Shown here piece by piece: positions 1-9,396 of a stretch of 64,000 nt of DNA (position 1 is the first letter of the stretch; each line of letters starts with the position of its first letter). This DNA comes from Lepidostoma basale (taxonomy: Eukaryota; Arthropoda; Insecta; Trichoptera; Lepidostomatidae). A program made the translations under genes and the position numbers. Under the pieces are notes generated by a model. It saw only the letters and a program-made list of their open reading frames with translations, did not search any database and had not been told where the DNA came from. Location of the stretch: assembly GCA_022606425.2 (NCBI GenBank), contig JAHDVF020000465.1:1-64000 (forward strand), given 5' to 3'.

Positions 1-141
1 AATCTTCAAATATTTATGTAAAATTTTTCTGAATTTAACTATTGGTATTACAGGTATTCTTGTATTAAACACGAACCTCCAAGAATACCTGTAATACCAA
101 TAGTTAAATTCAGAAAAATTTTACATAAATATTTGAAGATT
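1..141. repeat. Perfect inverted repeat at window start
   Basis: Positions 1-62 and 80-141 are exact reverse complements, separated by a 17-nt spacer (63-79). Transcribed RNA from either strand would fold into a 62-bp hairpin. The right arm abuts an HH11 ribozyme unit that begins near 138, so this may be the outer part of a foldback pair of that family. The left end may continue beyond the window. Confidence 0.9.
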
Positions 142-300
142 ATTTTTGTATAGAATCATGTTTACCACCCCTGATCTGTATGTATATAAAGGACTAAGTT
201 TACAATAGTGTTACCAGTCTGTCGATGCCAGCGAGCCTGGCGAAACCGATCGCTGTCTAAATAAAGACAAAAGTGGAAGTAGTTAAAAAAACATCGTTTT
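138..300 (+). repeat. HH11 repeat unit with hammerhead-like core (219-251)
   Basis: The unit matches 34700-34860 and the reverse complements of 28530-28620 and 34350-34460. The core reads CTGTCGA (219-225), one T, stem II GCCAG/CTGGC (227-231 and 237-241), then GAAACCGATC. Position 6 of the core is T rather than A in every HH11 copy. The stem III palindrome ACCGGT seen at 28554-28563 has decayed to ACCGAT here. It is followed by the family tail, roughly AATAAAGACAAAAGTGGAAG. Probably inactive. Confidence 0.6.
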
Positions 301-845
301 ATTTAATTATTATTATATTTCTATTATTCATGCAAAATTTCAACGCCAATATCTTTATTAAATAAATGATCTTTTTTCATATGACCATATTATTTCTTCT
401 ATATTCGCAATCAATTTGTATTGTGGATTCACTTTTGAATAACTTTTTGAAAACGTTGTATTTTCATAACACTTTTTTACACTTTTCAAAAACGCGTTTC
501 GGGCCGCAGACGCTCTTCCTTGGTGTAGAAATTTTAGCAATAAAATGAGCCAAAATTGTTACTTATATACTTAATGAAAAATAAAAAAATAGGGGGATGG
601 GGGAGGCATTGAGTGAGCGTTAATGGTTGTAAATTAATAATTATTGGACAAAGGGAATAAATTAATGATTGGACTTGAAGTTAAGTTTATGTGGTTGATT
701 TTACCAATCATATCATTGTGTTTATAATTGATTTTTTAATTAAAAATAATTCTGAAATATTTAAAACAAAATTTCTTTAAAGAACGTGTAAAATTTTTAA
801 GCCGTTATCTTTATTAAACGAATGACCTTTTTCAATAAAATGATT
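301..845. other. AT-rich tract with short shared boxes and a decayed hammerhead
   Basis: No gene is seen. A box around 328-372 (TATCTTTATTAAATAAATGA) recurs near 6428 and in degraded form near 808. On the minus strand 491-523 reads CCAAGGA, A, a weak stem II, then GAAACGCGTT. The palindrome ACGCGT and GAAA are intact, but core positions 4 and 5 are changed, so this is a decayed hammerhead of another family. Confidence 0.45.
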
Positions 846-927
846 TAAAAATTAGAAAAGTAATTAATTTATAATAGTAAACACGATTGTTTAGTGGTTT
901 GACTTTGATTTAATTTATATAAATAGC

Positions 928-962
928 GACAAATTTGTTTCACCTTGCGAGGGCATTCTCAA
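928..962 (-). ncRNA. HH10 hammerhead variant (U3-A8), minus strand
   Basis: Reading the minus strand: TTGAGAA, one T, stem II GCCCT/AAGGT with loop CGC, then GAAACAAATTTGTC. Stem III would be the 10-nt palindrome ACAAATTTGT and the cleavage nucleotide is C. Relative to CUGANGA, C3 and G8 are both replaced, giving a U3-A8 pair. A second copy at 30465-30503 (+) keeps stem II GCCCT/AGGGC and the same palindrome with a more damaged core. The repeat unit spans roughly 845-1000. Activity is inferred, not shown. Confidence 0.6.
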
Positions 963-1239
963 ACTGAGCAGTTATTATAAATTAATAATGGAGTTTTACA
1001 AAACCAATACCTCAACCATCAATCAAGAAAAGTAATTATTGGAAGGACCTTTTATGTGCTCATTTATTATTTTAAAGTTGCGAGTAAAATTTCATATTAA
1101 ATATGATTATCAAAGAAAATTTCTGAAGAAACTTATCACTCTTCAATATGTATATACTTCTGAAATTATATATAAAATATTTTACATACTGTTTTAAATC
1201 ATTGTTTAGAACGTTAAATACAGTTAAACATTTTTGGTT

Positions 1240-1363
1240 ATATTATGACAGTGCGAGCTCCGAAAGAGTGCGAGAATTACCGATCACTCAGGATAGAAGG
1301 GAGTGGGAAATACGAGATAAGGCGTACGTCCAAGGGTGGATGGTTACAAGAGGCTCAAGAAGT
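1240..1363 (+). mobile_element. LINE-G 3' end fragment
   Basis: The plus strand encodes QDRREWEIRDKAYVQGWM, matching the extreme C-terminus of the LINE-G polyprotein (compare EEAYVQEWMDIG at 44740-44776). A GAA-rich tail leads into 1364. It is only the last few dozen codons, and serves as the target of the insertion described next. Confidence 0.6.
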
Positions 1364-1922
1364 AGAAGAATAATTCTTCTTCTTCTTCCTCAGCCTATTC
1401 CACTCCTGGACAAAAGGACTCCTCCATTCGCTTCCATGTCACTCTGTCCTGAGCAGACTGCATCCAGGTTATTCCGACGTGTGTTCAGATCATCTTTCCA
1501 CCGTAGTTGCGGTCGCCCTGCACTTCTCTTCGCCGTCCACGGTCTCCAAGTCATCAGTATTCTTGTCCATTTTTCATCTGAGCTTCTGGCTACGTGACCT
1601 GGGACTTGATGATCACGTAGTCACTGGGCTTGGATTAAGCTGGACAGATAAAAAACTTAAAAACCGGAAAATACCGATCAACCTGAAACGAAAAGTCTAT
1701 GAAGCCTGCGTTCTGCCAGTTGGTACTTATGGTCTTGAAACTGTTACACTGTCCAAACAAAGAGCCGAGAAATTATGAGTGACCCAAAGAGCCAATGGAA
1801 TGAGCCATATTAGGAATAAGCCTAAGAGACAGAGTAAGAAACGATAAGGTGAGAGAAAAAACAAAGGTCACTGACATCATCCACCGGGTGGCGACTCTAA
1901 AATGGCAATGGGCAGAAGAATA
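1364..1922 (-). mobile_element. LINE-G insertion with internal inversion (twin-priming form)
   Basis: 1373-1602 is the LINE-G C-terminal end on the minus strand (GHVARSSDEKWTR through the GRPQLRWKDDL region), starting with a (GAA)n tail. 1603-1913 is the immediately upstream part on the plus strand (KNRKIPINLKRKVYEACVLP, then an in-frame stop in ...RAEKL). The two pieces meet at the same point of the parent sequence, around LKWQWA/GHVAR. The 9-bp duplication AGAAGAATA flanks the insertion at 1364-1372 and 1914-1922. This is the geometry expected of twin-primed reverse transcription. The plus-strand half carries several stops and no function is expected. Confidence 0.85.
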
Positions 1923-1934
1923 TTTATTTATGTA

Positions 1935-2040
1935 AAAATGATGAAAAAAGTATATGTGAATAAGGCACGTGAATGAAAGTAGAGGATCCTAAGAAGTACG
2001 TGTTGGGATATCATAGTTATGCGTTACATATTCTCCGCCC
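1935..2040 (+). mobile_element. LINE-T remnant
   Basis: Degraded sequence resembling the KKVYVNDVNG...SRG segment of LINE-T (compare 8360-8420). No open frame remains. Confidence 0.4.
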
Positions 2041-2440
2041 ACTCCTACTGGACCCAGCGAGATGATGAGTTAGTAAGCAGGGTTTACACGTAATGCAACA
2101 AATAAAGCTTTCTGTATAACCGGGTGGAGTGAATAATTGAAACGAGGTAACCGCAAATGTACTCGCGCGGAAGGATTATACCCCTTGTTTGTAATTCATA
2201 CTAATTCCCAGGAAAAGTGTGCGTACAGTCCGCACAAGCTAATTCGCCCTCCAGCGCCTTAGCGGGGAGACCACAATCTTGTTTTATGCCAGGCATAAAG
2301 CGGTACAGTCAACAGCTTGACATTTATATTTGTCTAACGGGCTACATCTACCATAACTGGCCCACCCCCTACACTAGCAGCCGCCCTACGGTACCATTCC
2401 ATTCTCAATATTATTTCATTTAAATTGTATGCAAAATTTG
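2041..2440. other. Apparently single-copy stretch, no gene recognised
   Basis: This stretch has a more even base composition and no match elsewhere in the window. A short open frame at 2217-2423 (+) shows no recognisable family. It could be ancient unique DNA or a regulatory region; the sequence alone does not decide. Confidence 0.4.
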
Positions 2441-2444
2441 ATAA

Positions 2445-2819
2445 AAGCATAACAAATGCGGTAGAAGAGAGATTATAGTATTATACAGACGAATGTGTAG
2501 TGAATTTGAGTGTGAAGTGAATATGAATTTGAATGTTAGTGTCAAATGCAAATACAAGAAGTGAATGCAGTGCGAATAATGAAAGGCTCATTAATATGGT
2601 TTGGACACATGGAAAGAATGCACGAGGAAAGAATTATATAGAAAATGTGTATAAATGAAACAAGAAATAGAGGAATACTGAGGAAAACGTGACATGATCA
2701 AATTGTGAGAGCGTGCATGACACGATTTATGAATTTTGAGCAAACGAGAGAAGTATGTCAGAAATTGACAGTATGGCGGTCCATTATTTCTGTCTACCCT
2801 TTTGAAGAGATGGCGTGAT
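2445..2819 (+). mobile_element. LINE-T C-terminal remnant, heavily mutated
   Basis: Recognisable landmarks are MKGSLIWFGHMERMHEER near 2580, a GHVR-like stretch near 2690 and the final SVYPFEEMA-like codons ending at 2819 with GGCGTGATG, the LINE-T 3' signature. Multiple stops and frameshifts are present. It lacks the (TTAG)n tail. Confidence 0.65.
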
Positions 2820-2944
2820 GAATGATTCTAATATAAATTCCAATTTAAAATCTTTGAAAATCATTTTATTAAATGAAATATGGACATCTACCATGAGTTT
2901 TAGTATATATAACACACTGTATATAAAATACAATATATTATATA

Positions 2945-3275
2945 ATGCAGAGTGCGGCATAATGACGAGCTGTACTATACTTACAAAGCTCCCAGTCTCT
3001 TCACACAGGTCAGAATAGACTGAGATGGGCCGGTCACGTGCAGAGGATGCCGTCATCGCGTACCCCAAAAAGATTGCTGGAGTGGCACCCAGGGGGTAGA
3101 AGACCAATTGGACGACCAAGGCTGCGATGGGCGGATGAAGTTGGGAGAGATGGGGCGAAATTGTTACGAGTGTCAGATTGGAGGGTCGAAGCGGAGGACA
3201 GGAGGAGTTGGAGGCGAAGAATACTGGAGACTAAGGCTCGATATGGGTTGTAGGGCCATCGAAGAAGAAGAATAT
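2945..3275 (+). mobile_element. LINE-P C-terminal fragment with GAA tail
   Basis: Encodes the C-terminal extension of a reverse transcriptase polyprotein: RLRWAGHVQRMPSSRTPKRL, then GRRPIGRPRLRWADEVGRDG and a terminal ILETKARYGL followed by TAG at about 3253. A GAAGAAGAAG tail follows. The second copy lies at 21918-22380 (-). 5'-truncated; only the post-RT region remains. Confidence 0.8.
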
Positions 3276-3400
3276 AAGAACATACCAGTACTAAGTGGAC
3301 GAATGTGTTTTGAACAAAATAACGAATTTGAGAAAAGCATGACACGATCGAATTGATGAAATTATTTATTTCGGCCGTGTTAGAAGTCGGGGCATGCAGA
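3276..3400 (+). mobile_element. LINE-T remnant
   Basis: Short degraded match including a CATGACACGATC...GTTAGAAGTCGG-like order seen in other LINE-T copies. From 3400 to 3782 I see only AT-rich sequence without a gene. Confidence 0.35.
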
Positions 3401-3782
3401 TACATTTTCAGAATTTAGGACACAGTATTTAATTTTCCTTGCCTGCTATTTAGGGAAAATGCCTGATGACAGATTAATTCGTAAATTACTTTTTATTGTA
3501 TGAATCGTAAGAAATAAAAATATGACAAAAGGTCAAACGAGTTCTTAAAATACAAAATAAATATATAATAAAGTTTAATTTATTTTCTTTATATGTTTAA
3601 AAAAAATAACAAGACTGATATAATTATCTTAAATTAAATTTTCTGGACTTTCTTCCGTTCTTTTAATGTGAGAGATAATACGAGTCTGAAGAACCGCAGA
3701 GAGAAAAACAAATATCTTTCTTCATCCGGATGTTACAGGATATTCCGAAACAATACTTGCTAGACTTTTTTAACTCCAATCT

Positions 3783-4440
3783 CATAGATATGACTAACTA
3801 ACTAACTAACTAACCATCACGCCGTCTCCCCGAAGGGGTAGGCAGAATGAATGGACTGCCACGTTTTTCTTTCCTGACATATTTCTCTCGATTCCTCAAC
3901 ATTCATACATCGTGTCATGCACGCGGGTCGATTTCTCTGACTCCTCACATGGCCGACATTCAATATTTGATTTATTTGATCTAGCCACGATTTCCTCAGT
4001 CTTCCTCTACTTCTGGTTCCATTTACATCGTTAACATATAATTTTTTTACCATTCTTTCTTCATTCATTCTTTCCATATGTCCAAACCATCTTAATGATC
4101 CTTTCAATGTTTTGTTCATAACACCATCATTCGCACCGCATTCACTTCTTTGAGAGAAGGAGGAGGAGAAAGGAGAAACCACTGGGAGACGGTGACGGCT
4201 CCATTACAGGCGCTTTTCCCTGCCCCAGATGCCTCAAAATATGTGGGTCCAGGATCGGGCTCTTCAGTCACATGCGGATCCACAACCGTGAAGGACAGTC
4301 TTCCTCGGACACGAGGGACAGCCGTTCATGATGATGATTTATTCGATATTATCGTACACAAAGAATCCACACATTCGTCTTAGAGATCTCATTTCTACTG
4401 CATTTATTCTACTTTCATCCCTCTTCTACCATAGATATGA
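3783..4440 (-). mobile_element. LINE-T insertion with 11-bp target duplication, interrupted
   Basis: CATAGATATGA flanks the element at 3783-3793 and 4430-4440. On the minus strand the 3' end is a (TTAG)n tail next to the stop codon of ...HSAYPFGETA. Upstream come RNRPACMTRCMNVEESREIC, RGRLRKSWLDQINQIL and FGHMERMNEERMVKKLYVND, then, beyond an inserted piece at 4150-4345, the MRSLRRMC-equivalent region at 4371-4429. It is a 5'-truncated tail of a reverse transcriptase polyprotein; the clade is not resolved from this region. Confidence 0.85.
4150..4345 (+). mobile_element. LINE 3' end with C-terminal C2H2 finger, nested in LINE-T
   Basis: The plus strand encodes FPCPRCLKICGSRIGLFSHM followed by RIH, a C-x2-C-x12-H-x3-H zinc finger like those at the C-terminus of several LINE polyproteins, then a TGA stop at about 4330 and a short (TGA/GAT)n tail. 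It interrupts the minus-strand LINE-T copy between its 4149 and 4371 parts. No clear target duplication is visible. About 60 codons are left, so the family cannot be placed. Confidence 0.65.
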
Positions 4441-5178
4441 AATTCAGTTTAAATGAGAAATAGGACTTTTGATGAAAAGAGAAAGATTTTACATTTATTA
4501 AAGGGAGCTCAGGGCACGTTGTGGTACATTTCTATTACTCGTATTTATGAAAAAAGTATTGAGCTACGTTATCCGAAGAGCTTTTGTCGTAGAAAGTACT
4601 GTGAGGAAGAGAATTGTTCGTGACAGACGGATATCGGATTTTGTCTTACTCACACGAATATAGTTGTAAGTCGGAGATAGCAATGATTGATTGATTCAGC
4701 GGAGACAGCATCATGAAAAGAAGAACAAACATTCGACTTGAAACATTTTACTTTCTCGTTTGACACACAGCCTATATCCAAGTGTTTGATGGATGAAATC
4801 GAATAGAGACAAAGTATTTTTTCTGTGTAAAGTTTAGCGAGGCAAAGTTTGATACGGTAACCCAATAACGGGCGGTAGTGTGCCAGTTCCTGTCCTGCTT
4901 CGCCCACCGAATCCATTATTCAGATGCCAGCGGAAATAAAGTCATAAAGGAAGGCCGTCCGAACGAAAAGTGCGGTTTGTGCCGGGATTTCGTGAGTTTT
5001 GCTCAAACTAACTTGGCGGGAGATTAACTTCACAACATATTTATTATAACTGCTAGTTACTCTAACCCTGAACTAAATCGTTGCATTAGTGTATGAAGCT
5101 CGCACGAGGTGAGCCACCCTGTTTAAATTTAAATAAAATCTAAGGTACCCTTAATGAGAGAGCGTAGAATTATCCATG
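4441..5178. other. No gene seen
   Basis: Mixed-composition sequence without a repeat match elsewhere in the window. A short minus-strand frame (4650-4916) has no recognisable motif. Confidence 0.4.
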
Positions 5179-5715
5179 GCTCTATCTTTTTTCGTCTTCT
5201 TCTTCAAGTGCCCTGTCGGGTCCCCCCAACGTTGGCGATCACCTCGGCGAATCTGTCCCTGTCCTGCGCCGCTCGGAACAGCTCCTCCACACTTCGGATG
5301 CCCGTCCACTCCCTCACGTTTCGCAGCCGGGACATTTGTTTCCTTCCGGGCCCTCGGCGTCCCTAAATTTTCCCCTCCAATATCAGTTGGAGAAGGTGGT
5401 ACTTATCCCCACGCAGTATATGACCCAGATGTGAGATCTTTCGAACCTTGATAGTTATGTTCCCTGTCAACTTTAGCTCGCCTCAGAACTTCGGTATTGG
5501 TAACCATGTCTGACCAGGGAACTCTGAGCATTCGGCGATGGAGCCACATTTCAAATGCTTCCAGTCTGTTCATTGAGTTAACTTTCAAGGTCCAAGTTTC
5601 ACACCCGTACAATAAAACAGACCACACATAGCATCATTCTCTGGCGGAGCTTCAAGTTTACGTTCTCATTGCAGAAGAGTGATTTCATTTTATTAAACGT
5701 AGCTCTTCCTTTTTT
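5179..5715 (-). mobile_element. LINE-V insertion, 5'-truncated
   Basis: The minus strand encodes, in order, a KMKSLF...LKLRQRMM segment, LLYGCETWTLKVNSMNRLEA, FEMWLHRRMLRVPWSDMVTN and, after frameshifts, REWTGIRSVEELFRAAQDRD with a GAAGAAG tail. Flanks 5179-5192 (GCTCTATCTTTTTT) and 5702-5715 (GCTCTTCCTTTTTT) look like a 14-bp duplication with two mismatches. The same family occurs at 9406-9848 and 13261-14011. The open frames are broken. Confidence 0.8.
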
Positions 5716-5985
5716 TTTCTAATAATTCTAATTAGACAAATTTGTAAAGCGCCGTTTTCGTGAGTAGTTGGATCAATTGTTTGCAACTTTTAAGAGATAG
5801 ATTCTTACTTCTCAGTAAACTACAATTATTTAAATCATTTCTCGATAACTTGTCAGTTTGTAATTTTTTTATTATGGTCGGGTTGTATCTGTTGGGTGGG
5901 TCGTTTATACAATCAAATTTGAATTATCGAGTACCAATTCCCAGTCATATTACAATTTCGTTTTCATCTATGCCTAAATGTTGTT
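5716..5985. other. AT-rich, no gene seen
   Basis: An open frame at 5760-6047 (+) runs into the HH1 repeat and has no protein family features. Treated as chance. Confidence 0.4.
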
Positions 5986-6240
5986 TATACCCTTATTATT
6001 TCTCTTTTTCTTTTTTATATACTTTGTATATACAACACTTATATTAAAAAAATAAAATTACATAGACATGTTTCGGACAAAAAGTCCTTATTCAGTGATA
6101 CATATTATCAAGATACATTTTTAAAAATAATCTATTATAAAATTGTTTACATGATCTGACAGATGTCATAAAGATTTATTTTGGAACGTTTATGCTTTTG
6201 TTATAACAAATATTATGATTAAATTTAAAATTTAAAATAA
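5985..6240 (-). repeat. HH1 ribozyme unit (core 6065-6095)
   Basis: Minus-strand core: CTGAATA, A, stem II GGAC/GTCC, then GAAACATGTC. Core position 8 is T instead of G, so this copy is probably inactive. The HH1 body (TATACTTTGTATATACAACA tail, and a segment near 6160-6200 about a dispersed GATCTGACAGATG) is shared with 7585-7700, 7738-7808, 18926-19330, 19835-20010 and 23604-24055. Confidence 0.7.
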
Positions 6241-6477
6241 TAATTTAAATTTCTTATTGGGGTTCAGCTAATTACTTACACAAAAGAAAATAAATCAAAG
6301 ATTGCACTTGACGTTAAATTTATTTGATTATTTACAATATTTTCTTTACTTTTAATTGCTTTTTTTATTTCTCAAATTTCGAGATTGCTCAAAGTTATAT
6401 TTATATTATTAACATGCAAATTTTCAACGCCTATATCTTTATTAAATAAATGATCTTTTTCTATGAGGTGGTTCTTG
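6241..6477. other. AT-rich, shared box near 6420
   Basis: No gene. The 6414-6455 box equals that at 328-372. Confidence 0.35.
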
Positions 6478-6660
6478 AACAATGATGTAAAACTCCATAT
6501 TAAATAATTAATACGAATGAAAATATCTGTTTTCTAGAAGTTATATTATATTGTAGGGTAATGACATGCCAATATCTTAAAAGGCGAAACATGCTAGTCC
6601 CATAAAAAATTATAAAACTTCTAGAAAATAGATGTTTTCATTGAAATTAAAATATTAGAT
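6478..6660. repeat. HH2 foldback pair, cores decayed
   Basis: Two HH2 units face each other: the outer arms (ACTCCATATTAAATAATTAA and TTTTCTAGAAGTT) recur as reverse complements. The right unit keeps GGCGAAACATGC, but the core upstream has been lost and stem III is ACATGC. Inactive. Confidence 0.65.
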
Positions 6661-6798
6661 AATACCAATTTGTCATTTTGTGTAAATATGTTGTACTAAT
6701 TAATGTTGCAGGCGAAATATTGTGATTTGATTATAAGATTTGAAATATAACCAAGGCAATGTTGAATCAAGCATATTCATAATTTAAGTTCTTTTCAG

Positions 6799-6859
6799 GA
6801 AACTGGAATCGAGGATGTAGCAGGAAGAAGAGGCCTCCCAGACTTGGATCGTTTCCAAG
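6799..6859 (+). other. Candidate 61-nt internal exon (splice-site pair)
   Basis: A pyrimidine-rich acceptor (TTCTTTTCAG ending at 6798) and a donor (GTAAGA starting at 6860) frame 61 nt. Frame 1 is open (ETGIEDVAGRRGLPDLDRFQ) and frame 3 is open (NWNRGCSRKKRPPRLGSFPR); frame 2 has a stop. I do not recognise either peptide. It could be a coding exon of a gene whose introns hold the surrounding repeats, or a LINE remnant with chance splice signals, since frame 3 is basic and proline-rich like LINE tails. Confidence 0.3.
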
Positions 6860-6881
6860 GTAAGATCTGTCATAAATACGA

Positions 6882-6901
6882 TTGCCTTAGATCTAAGGCA
6901 A
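6882..6901. repeat. 20-bp perfect palindrome
   Basis: TTGCCTTAGATCTAAGGCAA reads the same on both strands. It lies 23 nt after the candidate donor at 6860. Function unknown. Confidence 0.6.
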
Positions 6902-7115
6902 CATTGTATGTATCGTATATTCGAATATAATCCAACAATAGCGCATTAGAAGCCACTTTCGTGGAACCTCCACCGGATATAGTTTATTCCTTCGAAGGTA
7001 AACATTTTTCGATTATCCTTTTCCCTTTTGCACCCACTCCTCTGATTTAATCACCGTTTATTATTATGTGTAACATAGATGTATATTTTGTGTTTTCGTT
7101 ATTTGTTATACTGCC

Positions 7116-7147
7116 CTGATGAAGCTTGGGTCCAAGCGAAACTAGTT
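7116..7147 (+). ncRNA. HH3 minimal hammerhead ribozyme core
   Basis: CTGATGA (7116-7122), one A, stem II GCTTGG/CCAAGC with a GT loop, then GAAACTAGTT. All conserved core residues (C3, U4, G5, A6, G8, A9, G12, A13, A14) are present. Stem III can only form by pairing of the palindrome ACTAGT (7141-7146) with a second molecule, and the cleavage nucleotide is T7147. Family knowledge: diminished-stem-III hammerheads cleave as dimers. Stem I pairing is weak in this copy. A foldback pair of the same family is at 29810-30078. Confidence 0.75.
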
Positions 7148-7289
7148 GACATCATTTATAATAACTAAATACATATTTATTATTTGTTTATTTAACATAT
7201 TTTTAATTCCTTTAAATTTTAATATTTTACAGTATCATTACGAATATAAGTCACATACTTAATGGTTTTACCAAGAGATATCAATAAAT

Positions 7290-7400
7290 AACTAATCTAG
7301 GGGATAGAATGCTTGGCTTCTAATCCAGGGGACTTGGGTTCAAGACTGGACACGATCGGATTCCTTCTTCATAATAATGAGCTATTTTCTGCTCATATTG
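7290..7400 (+). repeat. SINE-2 tRNA-like head
   Basis: 7292-7352 contains GGGTTCAAGACTGG, a fair pol III B box, downstream of an A-box-like GGGGATAGAATGCTTGG. The same head occurs in reverse at 23105-23180, with a shared downstream box (CTTCTTCATAATAATGAGCT here). I read this as a tRNA-derived SINE rather than a functional tRNA, because the arms do not fold into a full cloverleaf. Confidence 0.5.
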
Positions 7401-7584
7401 GAGATTGTTAAATAAATTCTAATATCATTGATTCAAATACTTGGTGTAAGTCTTTTATTAAATATAAAAAAACATTAATGGACATAGTTTTACGTATTAT
7501 TACAAATGAAGATGATAAAATTTTTATTTAAAAAAAAGAAACATGTTTATTTATTTCACTCTTTGAGTATAAAATATAATATAA

Positions 7585-7700
7585 ATTTCTCATTTTCCCT
7601 TTTATATACTTTGTATATACGACACTTATATTAAAAATTAAATTACATCAGTGATACATAATATAAAGATACATATTCGAAATATTATAAAATTGTTTAC
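7585..7700 (-). repeat. HH1 unit with the ribozyme cleanly missing
   Basis: Both HH1 flanks are present, but the segment between AATTACAT and CAGTGATAC, which in other copies is the GACATGTTTC...TTCTT hammerhead core, is absent. The loss is about 29 nt. Confidence 0.65.
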
Positions 7701-7737
7701 ATGATCTGTCAGATGTTATTAAGATGTATCACTGGGG

Positions 7738-7808
7738 TAATTTGGTTTTTTTGATATTATATAAGCGTTGTATATACAAAGTATATAAAAAAGAAAAAGA
7801 TAAATAAA
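7738..7808 (+). repeat. HH1 unit, left part of copy split by LINE-T
   Basis: TTGTATATACAAAGTATATA...GATAAATAAA is the HH1 distal part. Its continuation (CATCATAACAACACAAAGTA) resumes at 8614 after the LINE-T insertion. Confidence 0.7.
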
Positions 7809-8613
7809 AAGTCTTGGTGTCGAGAATGTATGAGGTATGCAAATCAAATGATTTAATGATGAATGTCGGAAAATCAAAGGTGATGGTTTTCGAATGTGAA
7901 GAGCAAATGACAGTTTGTAATATAAGTGTGAAAGAAGAGAACTTGGAACAGGTGAGGGAATATGTGTATTTAGGTAGTATGTTCACAGCAGATGGCCGAA
8001 CGGATAGTGACGTCGAAAGAAGGGTTGGTGCGGGTAACAAAGTGAATGGAGCTTTAAAAATAGTTATTGGAAACAAGCATTTATCAATGAAAGCGAAAAC
8101 GGCCGTTCACAGTGGAGTTCTGGTCCCATCACTAATATATGGAAGCGAAGCAGGGAACTGGCAGAAGAAGGATGAGAGCAGAATAAATGCGGTAGAGATG
8201 AGGTCCCTAAGACGTATGTGTAGTAGAACGATATACGACAGAATCTCAAATGCTGATATAAGAAAGGAATGTAGAGCGGAAGAAGGTATTATGAACAAAA
8301 TTATGAAAGGATCGCTGCGTTGGTTCGGACATATGGAACGCATTGATGGAGAAATAATGGTTAAGAAAGTATAAGTTAATGATGTAAATGGGGTACGAAG
8401 TCGAGGCAGACCGAGAAAAACATGGCAAGATCAAATTAATCAAATTTTAAAGGTTGGTCATGTTAGAAGTCGGAGGAATCGACGTGCGTGTATGACTCGT
8501 TGTATGAATGTGGAGGAATCTAGAGAGGTTTGCCAGGATAGAGAAGTGTGGCGGTCCATTCTCTCTGCTTACCTCTGCGGGAAAATGGCGTGATGGTTTG
8601 TTTGATAAATAAA
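7799..8613 (+). mobile_element. LINE-T insertion into HH1, longest LINE-T copy
   Basis: GATAAATAAA duplicates at 7799-7808 and 8604-8613. The 795-bp insert encodes the C-terminal part of a reverse transcriptase: YLGSMFTADGRTDSDVERRV near 7970, SLIYGSEAGNWQKKDESRIN near 8135, MRSLRRMCSRTIYDRISNAD, then SLRWFGHMERIDGEIMVKKV. A TAA at 8372 replaces the Tyr codon of KKVYVNDVNG; the same frame then continues to SILSAYLCGKMA and TGA at 8594. A single nonsense mutation therefore breaks an otherwise open frame. 5'-truncated, no endonuclease or RT catalytic motifs retained, so not autonomous. Confidence 0.9.
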
Positions 8614-8670
8614 GCATCATAACAACACAAAGTATGGCGAATATAGAAGAAAATATTATAAAAATATTTA
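8614..8670 (+). repeat. HH1 unit, right part
   Basis: Continues the HH1 copy split at 7808: CATCATAACAACACAAAGTA then TGGCGAATATAGAAG. From 8671 to 9284 I see only AT-rich single-copy sequence. Confidence 0.6.
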
Positions 8671-9284
8671 TTTGTTTTTTCTTTTCATAAAAAATAAAAT
8701 AAGAAGAGCTATTATTGTTTTTACAAACGCCCTGTCACCCACATTATTGCAAACAATCTCCCTGAAATGAAGGTCTCTAAATATAATATAAAGAGTTGAA
8801 AGGGCCGCCGCAGCCAGATCCTTGTGATAGTATGTCTGTAAATAAAAGTGCGATTTGATTTTTAATCGGTCTAAATGGCCGCCCTCGCGTGAAGCTTTGC
8901 GTTTAGTGTTTTGATTGTTAGATTGCTTTTATAATTGCTCTTTTTCTTTTGCCTTGTGCAAATGGTTTTTAGAATTGCACATATTTTACTCATAAATAGC
9001 TAAAGATTAGAGCCAAATCCGCCAACCACCGCCCTTGGGGTGATTTATTCGTAAAAGTGGCGCTTTATGAATCAGCAGAATCCATTTTGATTACAAAGTT
9101 AAAATAATTTGAAGTGAAAACTGTTTTTCAAATTATTAAAGTGAACCATAATTGAATTCTATTTAAAAGCGCAGAATATTGTTTTGAAAGGTAATTTGCG
9201 TAAGTTATAACCCTTTTTTTAAAATATTATTTATCTAAATATTTACGTAGATATTCCTACATTTTACGAAAAAGAAGAAAAACT

Positions 9285-9396
9285 TACGCCATGGAGATGG
9301 AGACAGGGCAGGACCACCAAATCGCTCTGTCCAGATAGACTCTAAAGATTCCTCATAATTTATTAATTTGATCATGCCATACTTTCCTCGGCTCAT
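9285..9396 (-). mobile_element. LINE-T, 3' part of a copy split by LINE-V
   Basis: Degraded minus-strand LINE-T (CCATG...GGACCACCA...TTAATTTGATCATGCC order). Its upstream part continues at 9858-10165. Confidence 0.5.

Noticed and set aside
1148..1597. 149-codon open frame (+)
   Set aside because: It runs from AT-rich DNA through a LINE-G end and then antisense through another LINE-G; not a single protein.
3034..3405. 123-codon frame on the minus strand
   Set aside because: Antisense of LINE-P at 2945-3275.
3793..3815. (CTAA)n tracts (also 25815, 28630, 32538, 39573, 54871, 63541) as telomere-like or CRISPR-like repeats
   Set aside because: The unit is 4 bp and always adjoins the LINE-T 3' end or TTE; it is the retrotransposon tail. 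No spacer-repeat arrangement exists.
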